Part shown: positions 1-8,973 of the stretch, in pieces | Layout: the number at the start of each line of letters is the position of its first letter | Position numbering within the stretch: position 1 is the first letter of the stretch | DNA from: Pseudomonadota bacterium | Lineage (GTDB): Bacteria > Pseudomonadota > Gammaproteobacteria > Steroidobacterales > Steroidobacteraceae | Assembly (NCBI GenBank): GCA_023391815.1 | Contig: JAEWAF010000128.1 | Coordinates: 1-27,386, forward strand | DNA length: 27,386 nucleotides | Direction: 5' to 3' | The notes under the pieces: generated by a model | What the model was told of the DNA's origin: nothing | Seen by the model: the letters and a program-made list of their open reading frames with translations, nothing else | Database searches by the model: none | Program-made: the position numbers and the translations under genes

Positions 1-855
1 GCCGTGCGCCGGGTCGGGATCAAGGAGTTGTTCGCCGATTAGCAGTCGAGCATTCTGGTCCATTGCGGCACGGCAGGCACGCAGGATGCGTCGGCAGTCG
101 TCGTCCGACCAGTCGTGCAGCACGCGAATCAGCAAATAGATATCCGCCCCGGCGGGCACGCTATCGAAGAAGCTGCCGCCGGTAACCGAGATGCGACCGC
201 CCATCAACTCGGAGGAGGGGATGGCGCCAATCACGTCCGGCAGATCGAAAACCAGCCCACCGGGCTGAGGGAAGCGCGCCAAGATGTGCCGCAGCATGGC
301 GCCGTTGCCACCGCCAATATCGGTAATCAGCCGGGCGGCGGAGAAGTCGTAGGCCGCCGCCACCGCCGCATGCCGATTGTCGGGGAAGTTCGCCATCATG
401 GCATCGAAGATGCGTGCTTCATCGGGGTGGGCGCGCAGGTAGTCGAAGCGCGCCATATTCCAGGCGGCTTCGTGTGGCACCCCGCCATACAGGGCCTCGT
501 CCAGCCTCTCCCAGGCCCGCCATGATCCCGGCGCGGTCCAGAAGCGCGCAGCATGGTGCAAGCTGCCGGGTGTATCGGTGCGCAGCAGGAGGGAGCGTGG
601 CGTATGGGCGACGCTGCCCTTTGCTGTGACACTGAAAATCTCGAAGCTGGCGAGTACCCGCAGCACGCGCAGCAGCGGATGAGGCTGCACGCCACAGGCC
701 GCCGCCAGTTCCTCCACAGCGACTTGGCCTTTGGGTGCGATCCGGTCAGCGAGGCCAAGATCGGCGACGAGGCGCAGCATGCGGGAGACTTGGAAGCCTC
801 GCAGCAGGAGATCGAGCGCGGCTCGTTCGGGGTCTGCTCGTCCTGATTCTGGCAT
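1..855 (-). CDS. O-methyltransferase (Methyltransf_2 / acetylserotonin OMT-like), 3' end cut by window edge
   Basis: The reverse strand is open from an ATG at 855 to base 1 (285 codons, no stop), so the C-terminus lies outside the window. Residues 10-90 look like the winged-helix dimerisation domain of small-molecule O-methyltransferases. The SAM-binding loop GGGNG is at 181-185 and LHDW at 246-249 holds the His that acts as general base in plant-type OMTs. By family it would methylate a hydroxyl group on a phenolic or polyketide-like substrate; the substrate cannot be read from sequence. A GAGAGGAG stretch about 12 bases upstream could be the ribosome-binding site. Only the last few dozen residues should be missing. 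It is divergent from the GFA gene. Confidence 0.9.
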   Translation of the reverse strand, partial: MPESGRADPERAALDLLLRGFQVSRMLRLVADLGLADRIAPKGQVAVEELAAACGVQPHPLLRVLRVLASFEIFSVTAKGSVAHTPRSLLLRTDTPGSLHHAARFWTAPGSWRAWERLDEALYGGVPHEAAWNMARFDYLRAHPDEARIFDAMMANFPDNRHAAVAAAYDFSAARLITDIGGGNGAMLRHILARFPQPGGLVFDLPDVIGAIPSSELMGGRISVTGGSFFDSVPAGADIYLLIRVLHDWSDDDCRRILRACRAAMDQNARLLIGEQLLDPDPAHG

Positions 856-1234
856 GATCCTACCCGGCTCCTCTCAGGGGAGGCGATCGCTCGGAAGCCG
901 CACGGTGCCTCCGATCTACCCATTCGCTGGAACCTCTCCGTGCATATGGGCGCCAGAGCGGCTGGTGGCGTGGGGGATCGCGTCCTCCCGCCCCCTTTGC
1001 CCGGCTTTGGCCGGGCTTGGTGGCTCTGCCAGTCCCGGCCCGTTGACCGGGCCAGAAACGCTGCATCCTCGATGCCGGAACGGTCAACGAAAGCCGGAGC
1101 CTGCCCCTGTGAGAGGGCGGAGCAGGGGCGGTGCGTCCTGTTGTCCTTGAACAACTCGCGGCGGGGTGACCGCTACAGCGGGGCGGGAGGGTGCAGGATC
1201 GAAAGACCGGCACGCCCAAATCGGGAAGGCGGCG
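856..1234. other. Intergenic region with two GC-rich hairpins
   Basis: This 379-base gap separates divergent genes and no convincing coding sequence is seen. It contains two perfect inverted repeats: GCCCGGC/GCCGGGC with a 4-base loop (999-1016) and, 20 bases on, GGCCCG/CGGGCC with a 5-base loop. Neither is followed by a T-run. They may be REP-like elements or regulatory stems. Promoters for both genes should lie here but none stands out. Confidence 0.5.
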
Positions 1235-1720
1235 ATGACCTTTCACCAGACTGGCGGCTGCCAATGTGGCGCGGTCTGCTTCGAGATCACCGCACCGCCG
1301 AACCTTGCCTACACCTGCCACTGCACCGACTGCCAGCGGCTCACCGGCAGCGCGTTCTCGATGGGGCTCGTCGTGGCGGCTGAGGCGTTCCACCCCTCAG
1401 GGGGCGAGACCCGGCCATTCGAGCGCACCACCGAGAGCGGGCGCATCTCAACCCACTGGGTCTGCGCCCGGTGCGGCACTTGGATTTGTGGCGGCCCGAA
1501 GCCCGGCATAGCGGAACCGGGGACGCTGGTGATCGTGCGCGCCGGGACCCTGGACGACACCTCCTGGCTCAGGCCAGTCGCACATTTCTGGACGCGCAGC
1601 GCGCAGCCCTGGCTGACTCTGCCGGAGGGCACTCCTCGCTCCGAGACCCAGCCGCCGGATTTCGGCTGGATGCGGTCCCCTAGGGCTGTAGACGCTGCCC
1701 GCCGCTGGCACTGCGTGTAA
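1235..1720 (+). CDS. GFA family protein (CENP-V/GFA zinc domain)
   Basis: This 161-residue protein has the full zinc-ligand pattern of the GFA fold: CQC at 9-11, CHCTDC at 28-33 and CARC at 77-80. The family is named after glutathione-dependent formaldehyde-activating enzyme, but most members are uncharacterised and Gfa activity itself is disputed, so a specific reaction should not be assigned. The ATG at 1235 is preceded by GGAAGG with 6-base spacing, which favours it over an upstream in-frame start at 1166. The length is usual for the family and the protein is probably cytoplasmic. Confidence 0.88.
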   Translation: MTFHQTGGCQCGAVCFEITAPPNLAYTCHCTDCQRLTGSAFSMGLVVAAEAFHPSGGETRPFERTTESGRISTHWVCARCGTWICGGPKPGIAEPGTLVIVRAGTLDDTSWLRPVAHFWTRSAQPWLTLPEGTPRSETQPPDFGWMRSPRAVDAARRWHCV

Positions 1721-1790
1721 TCGCAGAGCGTCACCCGTGGAGCGAGCATCGACACCAACCTTCAAGAGCCTTGAACCACCCCGCCGACCG

Positions 1791-2177
1791 CTACTGCCGC
1801 AAGCCTTCAACGGCGAAGATGCGCAACGTGCCGTATCGGTCACCAATCTTGCGCGCCTCAACGTAGGCGGGCGAAGTATAGGCTGCCTGCGCCTGTTCCA
1901 GGCTAGCGAACCGAGACAGCACGATGCGCGATGCAGGGGGCGTCCCAGACAGCGAAATCGTCCTGCCGCCCGACGCGAGCCTCGTCTGGCCACTCTCGGC
2001 GAGCGCCTTAGTGGCAAGTGGGACGTATTCCCTCGCGTAGGCGTCGGGGTTGGTCACAGTGATTTCCGAGATGACGTAGGCTGGCGGACCGGCTTGAGCA
2101 TGCAACTGGTTCACGGTGATAGCGCCTAACCCGAAGCCTGCGACGGCCGCAAATCCGATTTTGAGTTGAGCCCACAC
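1791..2177 (-). CDS. Exported DUF1330 family protein
   Basis: The 128-residue product starts with a hydrophobic segment (about residues 4-24) that ends in an AQA signal-peptidase-like site, so it is probably exported to the periplasm. The rest matches DUF1330, a small dimeric alpha/beta-barrel family of unknown function: YVISEITVTNPDAY near the start and a later RIVLSRFASLEQAQAAY stretch. The GTG at 2177 is chosen because GGGAGG lies 8 bases upstream; the longer reading from 2231 would place a charged tail before the signal peptide. It is convergent with the GFA gene, 70 bases away. Confidence 0.82.
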   Translation of the reverse strand: MWAQLKIGFAAVAGFGLGAITVNQLHAQAGPPAYVISEITVTNPDAYAREYVPLATKALAESGQTRLASGGRTISLSGTPPASRIVLSRFASLEQAQAAYTSPAYVEARKIGDRYGTLRIFAVEGLRQ

Positions 2178-2523
2178 GTGGCGCCTCCCTTCTGCACTCA
2201 GGTGAACGAACGGTACCACTCGGCTGCGCATCGCCTAGCCGATCTCGACCCTCATGCTGCGTCTCTGGTGCCGAAACGGTCAACGAACGCCCTGTTGGTA
2301 GCTAGGGTTCGCCCGGTTCGGAGGTGACCAGGGAAACTCGGTCGGGCGCGGTCAGCCATGACCGTCGCGGGCCGTTGATCGCGTCCGTCCTTATCGCCGA
2401 GGCAAGATGGCACGCGCCGCAGCCGTCGCTCTCTGGTGGCGTGCTCGGCCGAACAGCGGGATGGGCGCCATGGCGTCTCCTCTGCCCTCATCTGCCATTG
2501 CTTCTACCAGCCGACACCACTCG
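2178..2523. other. Intergenic region before the glycosyltransferase
   Basis: This gap lies between the start of the DUF1330 gene and the preferred start of the glycosyltransferase, which are divergent. The glycosyltransferase frame is open from 2407, so part of the stretch (2407-2523) could be translated if an upstream start is used. No clear promoter, hairpin or other gene is seen. Confidence 0.4.
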
Positions 2524-3672
2524 ATGCTGGCCCTGGTCAGCGCGCGGGCGGGTGGAGACAAACCGCCGGTCTTAGCGCTCGCCTCTGGGATGCGGGATCG
2601 CGGCCACGACGTTCACCTACTCTGCGACGGTGACGTAGCCGCCGCTGTCGCCCCGACGGGGCTCCCGGTCATCAATCTTCCCCGGGAACTTGAGCAGGGC
2701 ACGTTCTACGACCCGCTCCATGTGTTCCGGATGGCGCAGCGGGGCGAAACCATCGAGGCGGACACGCCCGACCCGCTGGTTCCCTGGGCGCGCACCTGCT
2801 TCCCGCTCGCGCTCGCCGCCGCCGAGCCGTTGCAACCGAAACTTCTGCTGAGCACCCTATTCTGCATGCCCTTGGCCGACCGGCTGGCAGCAGCGCTTCG
2901 GGTCCCCTGGGTGTTTGTGAACCCGAGCTTTTACTTCGGCGAGGACGCGCGCCGTCCATGGGAGGCCGACTTCCCCGGCCTTGTCGCGGGCATGTTCCGC
3001 CACTGGGTTCTACCCCTGGTCCGACGAGCCGATGCGGTCCTACACGCCACTGACCCGGTGTTCGACCCGCCGCCCGCCAGCCTCCCGGCAAACCACCACT
3101 ACATCGGTCCGCTCGATCGGGAGCCACAGCCAGTCGGTACCGAGACGGCGTTCCTGAGCGAGCCCGGCGCCCCTTGGGTCCTCATCACCCTCAGCACGGT
3201 GCCGCAGGCGGGCGAACTGGCACTGGCGCGGGCCGCGCTTGATGCGCTCGCCGACCGTCCCGTACGGGTGCTCCTCACCCTGGCGCCGGGACACGCGCGC
3301 GACGAACTCGGCCCCATCCCGGCGAACGCGCGGGTGCAGGGCTTCGTGCCACACGGCCCGGTGCTGGACAGGGCTTGCCTCATGGTCGGCCATGCCGGGC
3401 ACGGCATGGTCATGAAAGCACTCCGCCACGGCGTGCCGATGGTGCTCGTCCCCTGGGGCCGTGACCAACCGGGCGTCGCCGTGAGAGCCGAGGCGATGGG
3501 TGTTGCCGAGGTGGTGCCCCGCTCAGAGTGCAGTGCCGGGCGGGTCATGCGGGCGGTCGCACGGCTACTCGATAACCCCGGCTACACCGAGGCGGCGCGG
3601 CGCGCGTCTGACCGGCTGCGCGCCGACGACCCGCTTGGGCGCGCCTGCGGCATTACTGAGGGGTTGTTGTGA
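2524..3672 (+). CDS. GT-B glycosyltransferase (UGT/MGT-like, GT1 type)
   Basis: The 382-residue reading begins at the family's first beta strand (MLALVSARAGGDKPP, then SGMRDRGHDVHLL). It ends with the nucleotide-sugar donor site, VGHAGHGMVMKALRHG at about 288-303 followed by PMVLVPWGRDQPG. This is the layout of bacterial UGT-like transferases that glycosylate lipids, carotenoids, sterols or macrolides; donor and acceptor are unknown. The usual HGGHGT appears as HAGHGM. The frame is open from 2407, and ATGs at 2461 and 2467 are alternatives, but the extra residues look unlike the family and no start has a clear ribosome-binding site. The oxidoreductase gene follows after 46 bases and may be co-transcribed. 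Confidence 0.85.
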   Translation: MLALVSARAGGDKPPVLALASGMRDRGHDVHLLCDGDVAAAVAPTGLPVINLPRELEQGTFYDPLHVFRMAQRGETIEADTPDPLVPWARTCFPLALAAAEPLQPKLLLSTLFCMPLADRLAAALRVPWVFVNPSFYFGEDARRPWEADFPGLVAGMFRHWVLPLVRRADAVLHATDPVFDPPPASLPANHHYIGPLDREPQPVGTETAFLSEPGAPWVLITLSTVPQAGELALARAALDALADRPVRVLLTLAPGHARDELGPIPANARVQGFVPHGPVLDRACLMVGHAGHGMVMKALRHGVPMVLVPWGRDQPGVAVRAEAMGVAEVVPRSECSAGRVMRAVARLLDNPGYTEAARRASDRLRADDPLGRACGITEGLL

Positions 3673-3718
3673 TGCTTGCAATTCGGCCGCCACGAGAGTG
3701 CCTGTCAGAGGACGTGCC

Positions 3719-4936
3719 ATGATCGACCATGCAGATGTCGTCGTGATCGGCTCCGGCGGCCTCGGCGCTGCGACGGCGTACTATCTGGTCAAGCGCGGGG
3801 GCCTGCGCGTCGTCCTGCTCGACAAGCACGAGATCGGCTCGCAGACCTCGCCCCGTGCTGCGGGCATGGTGAGTTGCCTGCGCAAGAGCGACCTGATGAT
3901 CGATCTCATCCGGGACGCCTGCCGCAAGATCGAGACCTTTTCGGCGGAGGTCGGGCAGCCTTTGGCCTGGGTGCATTCGGGCAGCCTCAAGGTCGCACGG
4001 CGGCCGGAAGATGCCGAAGTCCTCGCGGCCGATCTTGAGCGCGGCCGCCGCAAGGGCCTGGACGTGGAGCCGGTCTCCCCCGACGAGGCGCATCGGCTCA
4101 ATCCGTTCCTCCGGCCGACCGGCGTCGCGGCCGTGCTGCGGATCGGCGACGACCGGTACTTCGACCCCGCCCAGGTCGCGGTCGGCTTTGCCCGTGCCGC
4201 CGAGGCTAATGGGGCGTCGGTGTTGCCGAGGATGGAGGTCACGGGCATCGAAATTGGCACTGGTAAGGTGAAGAGCGTGCAGACCAACCAAGGGCCGATC
4301 CGGACGCCAGTGGTGGTCGATGCAGCGGGCGCATGGACGAGGCAGGTGGCCGAGGCCAGCGGCATCCGCATCCCGCTCGTGCCGACGCGCCAGCAACTCG
4401 TCGTCACCGAGCCGCTGGACGGGGCGCGGCCGGACCTGCCGATGATGCGGATCATGGACGCCGCCGTCTACGTGCGCCCGTGCGAGGGTGGCCTCCTCTG
4501 GGGAGTCTACGAGGAGGAGCCGCGCTTCTTCGACATGGCGGTCCTCAGGCCGGGCTTCGGCATTGGCGACATGCCGCTCGACATGGACGTGCTGCGCGCG
4601 GCGGCCGAGGAGGTGGAGGCTCAGATGCCGGTCCTGCGGACGGCGAAGGTGCGCGAGCTTCGCGGCGGCATCCCAACGATGACGGCCGACGGCCAGCACA
4701 TCCTCGGGCCGACACCGGGCGTGGACGGCTTCTTCTTCGCAAGCGGCTGCAACGTGGCGGGTCTTTCGATCTCGCCCGCCCTCGGCGAAGCACTCGCGGC
4801 CTGGATCGTGAAAGGCCGACCGCCACTCGATCTGTCGCCACTCTCGGCGGCGCGCTTCGAGGACCGTCCCTGGTCCGAGGAGCAGCTTCGGAGGGACGCG
4901 GCATGGCAGTACCGGCACTTCTACGGGGCGGTCTGA
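3719..4936 (+). CDS. FAD-dependent oxidoreductase, DAO family
   Basis: The 405-residue protein has an N-terminal Rossmann dinucleotide-binding motif (VVVIGSGGLGAATAYYL, GxGxxG at 11-16). Its C-terminus, with DGQHILGPTPGVDGFFF followed by SGCNVAGLSISPALGE, is typical of the DAO family, which includes glycine, sarcosine, dimethylglycine and D-amino-acid oxidases and dehydrogenases. These oxidise a C-N bond using FAD; the substrate is not evident. The ATG at 3719 has AGAGGA 6 bases upstream and is followed at once by the FAD motif, so the longer open frame from 3500 is not used. The gene directly follows the glycosyltransferase. Confidence 0.9.
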   Translation: MIDHADVVVIGSGGLGAATAYYLVKRGGLRVVLLDKHEIGSQTSPRAAGMVSCLRKSDLMIDLIRDACRKIETFSAEVGQPLAWVHSGSLKVARRPEDAEVLAADLERGRRKGLDVEPVSPDEAHRLNPFLRPTGVAAVLRIGDDRYFDPAQVAVGFARAAEANGASVLPRMEVTGIEIGTGKVKSVQTNQGPIRTPVVVDAAGAWTRQVAEASGIRIPLVPTRQQLVVTEPLDGARPDLPMMRIMDAAVYVRPCEGGLLWGVYEEEPRFFDMAVLRPGFGIGDMPLDMDVLRAAAEEVEAQMPVLRTAKVRELRGGIPTMTADGQHILGPTPGVDGFFFASGCNVAGLSISPALGEALAAWIVKGRPPLDLSPLSAARFEDRPWSEEQLRRDAAWQYRHFYGAV

Positions 4937-5043
4937 TCCCGTGCCCGGCCCGTCCAGAGGGCGACTTGCGGGCCTACAGGCTCGATCAACATGGGCGCCC
5001 AAAAGGCGTACGGCCTCTGTAGTGTCCGTCGGCACTCTCCCGC

Positions 5044-5061
5044 AGGGGCACAGTTGCCCCT
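5044..5061. terminator. Hairpin between convergent genes
   Basis: A perfect 7-bp stem (AGGGGCA/TGCCCCT) with a 4-base loop lies between the convergent oxidoreductase and aldolase genes. It has no T-run, so a bidirectional terminator is inferred from position and symmetry. Confidence 0.45.
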
Positions 5062-5136
5062 CATGACGCTCCGCCCCGTGACACGCCTCCGTGCGGCCGC
5101 CCGAGCCAGCCCATGGTCGGCCAGGATGCCGCTGCC

Positions 5137-5793
5137 CTAGGTGTCGTAGCCGGGCAGATGCCGGTCCAGCTTGCGCAGCAGGCCCAGCCACGCGAGTAGG
5201 GCGAGATTGCCCAGCGAGGCGGCGGAAGCCTGTCCACGCACCCTCCCTTGCGCCTGTTCCGGCACTAGCAGGATGCCTTCACGCCCGGCCGTGAGCGCCA
5301 TCACCTGCTCCTTGCAGGCGCGTTCCAAAAGGAAGATGCCTAGCCACGCCTCCGCTGCGTTCGCGCCGACCGCCAAGGTCCCATGATTGCGGAGCAGCAT
5401 CAGCGTCTTGTCCCCGAGGTCGGCAACCAGCCGCGATCGCTCGTCGAGGTCCAGCGCGAGTCCCTCGTAGTCGTGGTAGGCGAGGTGCGGCCGCACGACG
5501 AGCGCCTGCTGGGTGAGCGGCAGCAGCCCGTCGGCCTGGGAGGCTACCGCCACGCCCTGGTCGGTGTGCAGGTGCATAACCACCTGCGCGTCCTCCCGTG
5601 CGGCGTGTATTGCGGAGTGGATGGTGAAGCCTGCGGGGTTGATCGGGAAGGGCGTGCCCTGCACCACCTTGCCGTCGAGATCGACCTTGACCAGCGAGGA
5701 GGCGGTGATCTCCTCGAAGAACAGGCCGTAGGGGTTGATCAGGAAGTGGCGCTCTGGCCCGGGGACGCGGGCCGAGATGTGGGTGATGATCAT
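5137..5793 (-). CDS. Class II aldolase/adducin family protein, N-terminus short
   Basis: The 218 residues cover most of the class II aldolase fold: the zinc-ligand pair HLH at 74-76, a third His in NHG at 137, and the FLINPYGLFFEEITASSLVK segment near the start. Members act as aldolases, epimerases or decarboxylases on sugar phosphates and related substrates. Relatives normally have about 30-40 residues before the ITHISARVPG segment, which here is almost at the start. The frame is open upstream only to a TAG about 60 bases away, with no typical helix and no better start. An AGGAGG sits only 2 bases before the ATG. The gene may be 5'-truncated or frameshifted. Confidence 0.8.
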   Translation of the reverse strand: MIITHISARVPGPERHFLINPYGLFFEEITASSLVKVDLDGKVVQGTPFPINPAGFTIHSAIHAAREDAQVVMHLHTDQGVAVASQADGLLPLTQQALVVRPHLAYHDYEGLALDLDERSRLVADLGDKTLMLLRNHGTLAVGANAAEAWLGIFLLERACKEQVMALTAGREGILLVPEQAQGRVRGQASAASLGNLALLAWLGLLRKLDRHLPGYDT

Positions 5794-6047
5794 GTCCTCC
5801 TGTCCCAGAGGGCGGCGTACCCGACCGAAAGGCGGCCAGTCCGGCGCCCAAGGCCCAGCCTAGCCCGGTGGGATCAGTGATGCGAGCTTGGGCACGCCGT
5901 GACGCACGACCGACCGGGCTGCCGGAGGCGGCTCGGCACTCCCTCTGGACTCGGTGCCGCTCCCCTGGCTCGGCCGATTACCCGGGTCTACCGTTTGCGG
6001 AGAGCACGGGCGCAACGTCCGCGCTTCGGGAGGGGAGGAGGTACGCC

Positions 6048-6848
6048 ATGGCCTCGATCTACAATGCGGACGATCCGGCCGCCTACGAGCAGAGCATGGG
6101 CCGTTGGAGCCGCGTGCTGGCGGTGCCCTTCCTCGACTTCGTTGCCGTTCCTGAGGGCGCCGCCAGCGTGTTGGATGTGGGCAGTGGGACCGGCAGCCTT
6201 TCCTTTGCCGCCGCCAAGCTGCTGCCAAAGACGCACATCACTGGCCTTGACCACTCCGGCGCATACGTCGCATATGCCCAGTCTCACACTGTGGAGGCTC
6301 GCCTTCGGTTCGAGCAGGGGGATGCGGCCACGCTCCCGTACGGCGACGCCTCGTTCGACGCCGCGCTGTCGCTGCTGGTGCTGAACTTTGTCCCGGATGC
6401 GCAGCGCGCCGCCAGGGAGATGGTCCGCGTGGTCAGGCCGGGTGGCGTGGTCGCCGCTGCTGTCTGGGATTTCCGTGGCGGACTGACCTTCCTGCGGACA
6501 TTCCTCGACACCGCTGCGCCACTTGACGAGGGCGCGGCAGCATTGCGAGCGCGGCAGTTCTCAGCCCTCTTCACGAGTCCGGGCGAGTTCGGCGCAGTGT
6601 GGAAGGCCATGGGGCTGCGCCACGTGGCGGAGACATCGCTGACCATTCGGACCGAGTTCACCAGCTTCGCCGATTACTGGGGGCCATGGCTCGGCGGCCA
6701 GGGGACAATCGGCGCCTATGTCTGCGGCCTGCCTGAGGAAAGGCGGGCTGTGGTCGAGCACCACACCCGGCTCGCTTACCTAGCGGGCGGAGAGGACGGC
6801 CCGCGCTCCTTCACCGCGACCGCCAGGACCGTTCGGGGCGCCGTTTAG
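6048..6848 (+). CDS. Class I SAM-dependent methyltransferase
   Basis: The 266-residue protein has SAM-binding motif I (VLDVGSGTGS at 41-50), an acidic residue after the second strand (GLDHSG) and the RVVRPGGVV motif common in Methyltransf_11/25 proteins. It would transfer a methyl group from SAM to a small molecule; the substrate is unknown. The ATG at 6048 is preceded by GGAGG with 7-base spacing, so the open frame from 5868 is not used as start. It is convergent with a second methyltransferase at 7015-7818, but the two share only the core fold. Confidence 0.88.
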   Translation: MASIYNADDPAAYEQSMGRWSRVLAVPFLDFVAVPEGAASVLDVGSGTGSLSFAAAKLLPKTHITGLDHSGAYVAYAQSHTVEARLRFEQGDAATLPYGDASFDAALSLLVLNFVPDAQRAAREMVRVVRPGGVVAAAVWDFRGGLTFLRTFLDTAAPLDEGAAALRARQFSALFTSPGEFGAVWKAMGLRHVAETSLTIRTEFTSFADYWGPWLGGQGTIGAYVCGLPEERRAVVEHHTRLAYLAGGEDGPRSFTATARTVRGAV

Positions 6849-6923
6849 CGCTGCCGAGGATCGGTGATACGCCGCGATGGGCGAAGGCCACGGCGCATGA
6901 TGGAGGACGGTGGACGAGGGAGC

Positions 6924-6956
6924 GCCACTTGATCCTGCTCCCAGTAGATCAGTGGC
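6924..6956. terminator. Hairpin between convergent methyltransferase genes
   Basis: An imperfect inverted repeat, GCCACTTGATC and GATCAGTGGC (10 bp with a single bulge, 12-base loop), lies in the 166-base gap between two convergent genes. There is no T-run; a role as bidirectional terminator is inferred. Confidence 0.45.
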
Positions 6957-7014
6957 GGCAACGTACATCTCCTGCCTGAGCGCTGCAAAGCCCGCGACAA
7001 AATCGCCCCGGCCG

Positions 7015-7818
7015 CTACCGCCGCCCGCAACCGAACAGAAGTTCCACCTGTACCTCGACATGGCCACGCGCGCCCGTCGCCTCACCCTCCAACTGGCGGC
7101 GGACCTCCTCACGTACGGCGAGGCGCACGTCGGCCGGGAGGGCAAGGTATTCCTGACCCGCTTGCCCCAACCCCTGCTCGATAGGTTCGAAGTAGGCGGC
7201 AAAGGACGGGAAGGGATACCGCCGCGCCTCGGTGGCAATCTCGATATCCCGAAACCCGACCGCTTCGAAGAGAGAGCGCAGGAGTTGCGCGTCGCCAAGG
7301 GAGAAGAAGCGCCGGGCCGCAGCGGCCCTTGCGGCGACGTGACGCCCGATGGCGTCATTGACCCGCGTGTGGAAGGAACGGCTCGGGACGGTGTTGACCG
7401 AGACGGCGGTCCACCCTCCTTCCCGCAGCACGCGGCGGAATTCGGACAGACCGCGCGCCGGATCGTCGAACAACATCAGGCTCATCTGGCAGAGAACCGC
7501 GTCGAAGCTCTCAGCAGGAAAGGTGAGGGCCTGAGCGTCCTCGATCGTGAGCGAGACATTGGGCAGGCTGCCGATGCGCTCACGTGCCTTTTCTAGCATC
7601 GGATGCGAGATGTCGGCAGCAACAATCCGGCCGGAAGGGCCGACCACAGCGGCGGCGGCCTCGGCGGCCGCACCTGTTCCTGTGGCGATGTCGAGCACTC
7701 GCTGGCCGGGAGCCACGCGGGCGACCCGCAACAGGGTTGGCACGAAATCGCGCGAAACGTGACCGAAGGCTTGGTCATAGCCGCCCGCCGTCGCCGCGCC
7801 GCTGAACCGCTCGCTCAT
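7015..7818 (-). CDS. Class I SAM-dependent methyltransferase (UbiE/Methyltransf_11-like)
   Basis: The 267-residue product carries motif I VLDIATGTG at 41-49, the AADIS acidic loop and the RRVLREGG motif, as in UbiE-like and general Methyltransf_11 enzymes. The start at 7818 is supported by AAGGAAGG a few bases upstream. The frame is open as far as 8346, but the extra 176 codons are Arg/Pro-rich, have no recognisable domain and would overlap the recombinase start. The substrate is unknown. A ubiquinone pathway role is unlikely without ubi neighbours. Confidence 0.87.
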   Translation of the reverse strand: MSERFSGAATAGGYDQAFGHVSRDFVPTLLRVARVAPGQRVLDIATGTGAAAEAAAAVVGPSGRIVAADISHPMLEKARERIGSLPNVSLTIEDAQALTFPAESFDAVLCQMSLMLFDDPARGLSEFRRVLREGGWTAVSVNTVPSRSFHTRVNDAIGRHVAARAAAARRFFSLGDAQLLRSLFEAVGFRDIEIATEARRYPFPSFAAYFEPIEQGLGQAGQEYLALPADVRLAVREEVRRQLEGEATGARGHVEVQVELLFGCGRR

Positions 7819-8337
7819 CGCCGCCTTCCTTTGCCACGGAAGGGTCTGGGGTATCCTGCGGCCAGATAAACAGGCCGCCGAGCATTCGGTTTGAGCACGA
7901 GCGGAGGGCACCAGACAGACGGTATCCTCCGACATCCGAGCAATGGCCCCCAAGGAGCGACAGGATCGTCGCGGCTTCTGAGCAGCCGGAACGGGCGGGG
8001 CTCGCCGAACTTCGATGATTGACGGTCTGCTGCTCGGCCGGTGAGGGTAATCAATATCAGGTGGGCTCCGTGCGGCGCCCCGCCAGCGGAAGCCGTGCTG
8101 CCGGTCCTTGGTAACCGGGTCTGGGCCAACGGATTCTGGGCGAGGGTATGTGACCCTGATGGTCGCCCGAACGGTGACTTCGACGACCGACGCCCCTTCC
8201 CTGCCGCTGTTCATAAATCCCCCTCGGATCAGCCCCTCGGAAACCCGCCGCTGACCGTGCCCCAAACCTCGCCGAAAGGCGTTTCCAAAAACATCCGTTT
8301 TCGTTGACACCATCCAGGCTGGAGCGATGCTTCCGGA
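7819..8337. other. Long intergenic region before the recombinase
   Basis: This 519-base stretch separates the divergent methyltransferase and serine recombinase. The open frames in it lack start signals and family features. Its right end (8291-8337) is locally AT-richer and holds the recombinase promoter candidate. Small serine recombinases often act at sites beside their own gene, so a res-like site could lie here, but no pair of inverted repeats was confirmed. Confidence 0.4.
8304..8331 (+). promoter_or_regulatory. Candidate sigma70-type promoter of the recombinase
   Basis: A perfect TTGACA (8304-8309) is followed after 16 bases by GATGCT (8326-8331), a weak -10. The ATG begins 6 bases after this hexamer, so transcription would start at or very near the start codon and leave no leader. 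Confidence 0.45.
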
Positions 8338-8973
8338 ATGAAGCATCCCGCCGCCAAGCGCGCCGCCATCTATGTCCGGGTCAGCACGGCCGATCGTGGC
8401 CAGACGGTGGAGAACCAGCTTCAGCCTCTCCAGGAGGCGGCTGCCCGCCTCGGCTGGACCGTGATGGCGGTATACCGGGATGACGGCATTTCGGGCGCAA
8501 AGGGGCGATCCCAGCGACCCGGCCTTGATGCCCTGCTAAAGGCCGTCACCCGCCGTGAGATCGACATCGTCGCCTCCTGGTCGGTCTGCCGCCTCGGCCG
8601 GTCCCTTCCTGATCTCGTGGGCCTGCTCGGCGAACTCCAGGCGTGCGGTGTGGACCTCTACCTGCACCAGCAGGCCCTTGATACCTCCACACCATCCGGC
8701 AGGGCATTGTTTGGGATGCTGTCGGTCTTCTCCGAATATGAGCGGGCGATGACCCGCGATCGGGTCCTAGCCGGTTTGGAGCGAGCGCGTGCTGCAAGTC
8801 GCCGATTAGGGCGACCGCCGATTGCCGATGCCAAGATCGAGCGGGTCCGGCAGGCATTGGCCGAAGGGAAGGGAATCAGGGAAACGGCGCGGCTGTTGAG
8901 GGTGAGTCCTGCGAAGGTGAGCGAGGTGAAACGCTCAACGGCATCGCAGGGTGAGCTTGATACGCAGACTTGA
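8338..8973 (+). CDS. Serine recombinase (resolvase/invertase family)
   Basis: The 211-residue protein has the resolvase catalytic domain: the nucleophile in IYVRVST (Ser16), QRPGLDALL, the RLGRS motif, and LFGMLSVFSEYERAM leading into the dimerisation helix. The C-terminus has a helix-turn-helix (ETARLLRVSPAKVSEVKR). The size fits small resolvases and invertases that act on plasmid or transposon dimers or flip a segment, not large serine integrases. No Shine-Dalgarno sequence precedes the ATG, which sits just after a promoter-like -10. The position at the left end of the accessory region suggests it belongs to a mobile or once-mobile unit. Confidence 0.93.
   Translation: MKHPAAKRAAIYVRVSTADRGQTVENQLQPLQEAAARLGWTVMAVYRDDGISGAKGRSQRPGLDALLKAVTRREIDIVASWSVCRLGRSLPDLVGLLGELQACGVDLYLHQQALDTSTPSGRALFGMLSVFSEYERAMTRDRVLAGLERARAASRRLGRPPIADAKIERVRQALAEGKGIRETARLLRVSPAKVSEVKRSTASQGELDTQT

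Noticed and set aside
3653..5191. Long reverse open frame (512 codons) across the oxidoreductase
   Set aside because: It is antisense to a clear DAO-family gene, is His/Arg-rich with no motifs, and arises from high third-position GC.
8281..8310. Possible res site (CGAAA...TTTCG) before the recombinase
   Set aside because: The inverted repeat is only 5 bp and no second or third subsite could be matched.
7819..8346. N-terminal extension of the methyltransferase frame up to 8346
   Set aside because: The extra 176 codons are Arg/Pro-rich with no domain, overlap the recombinase start, and a good ribosome-binding site precedes the ATG at 7818.
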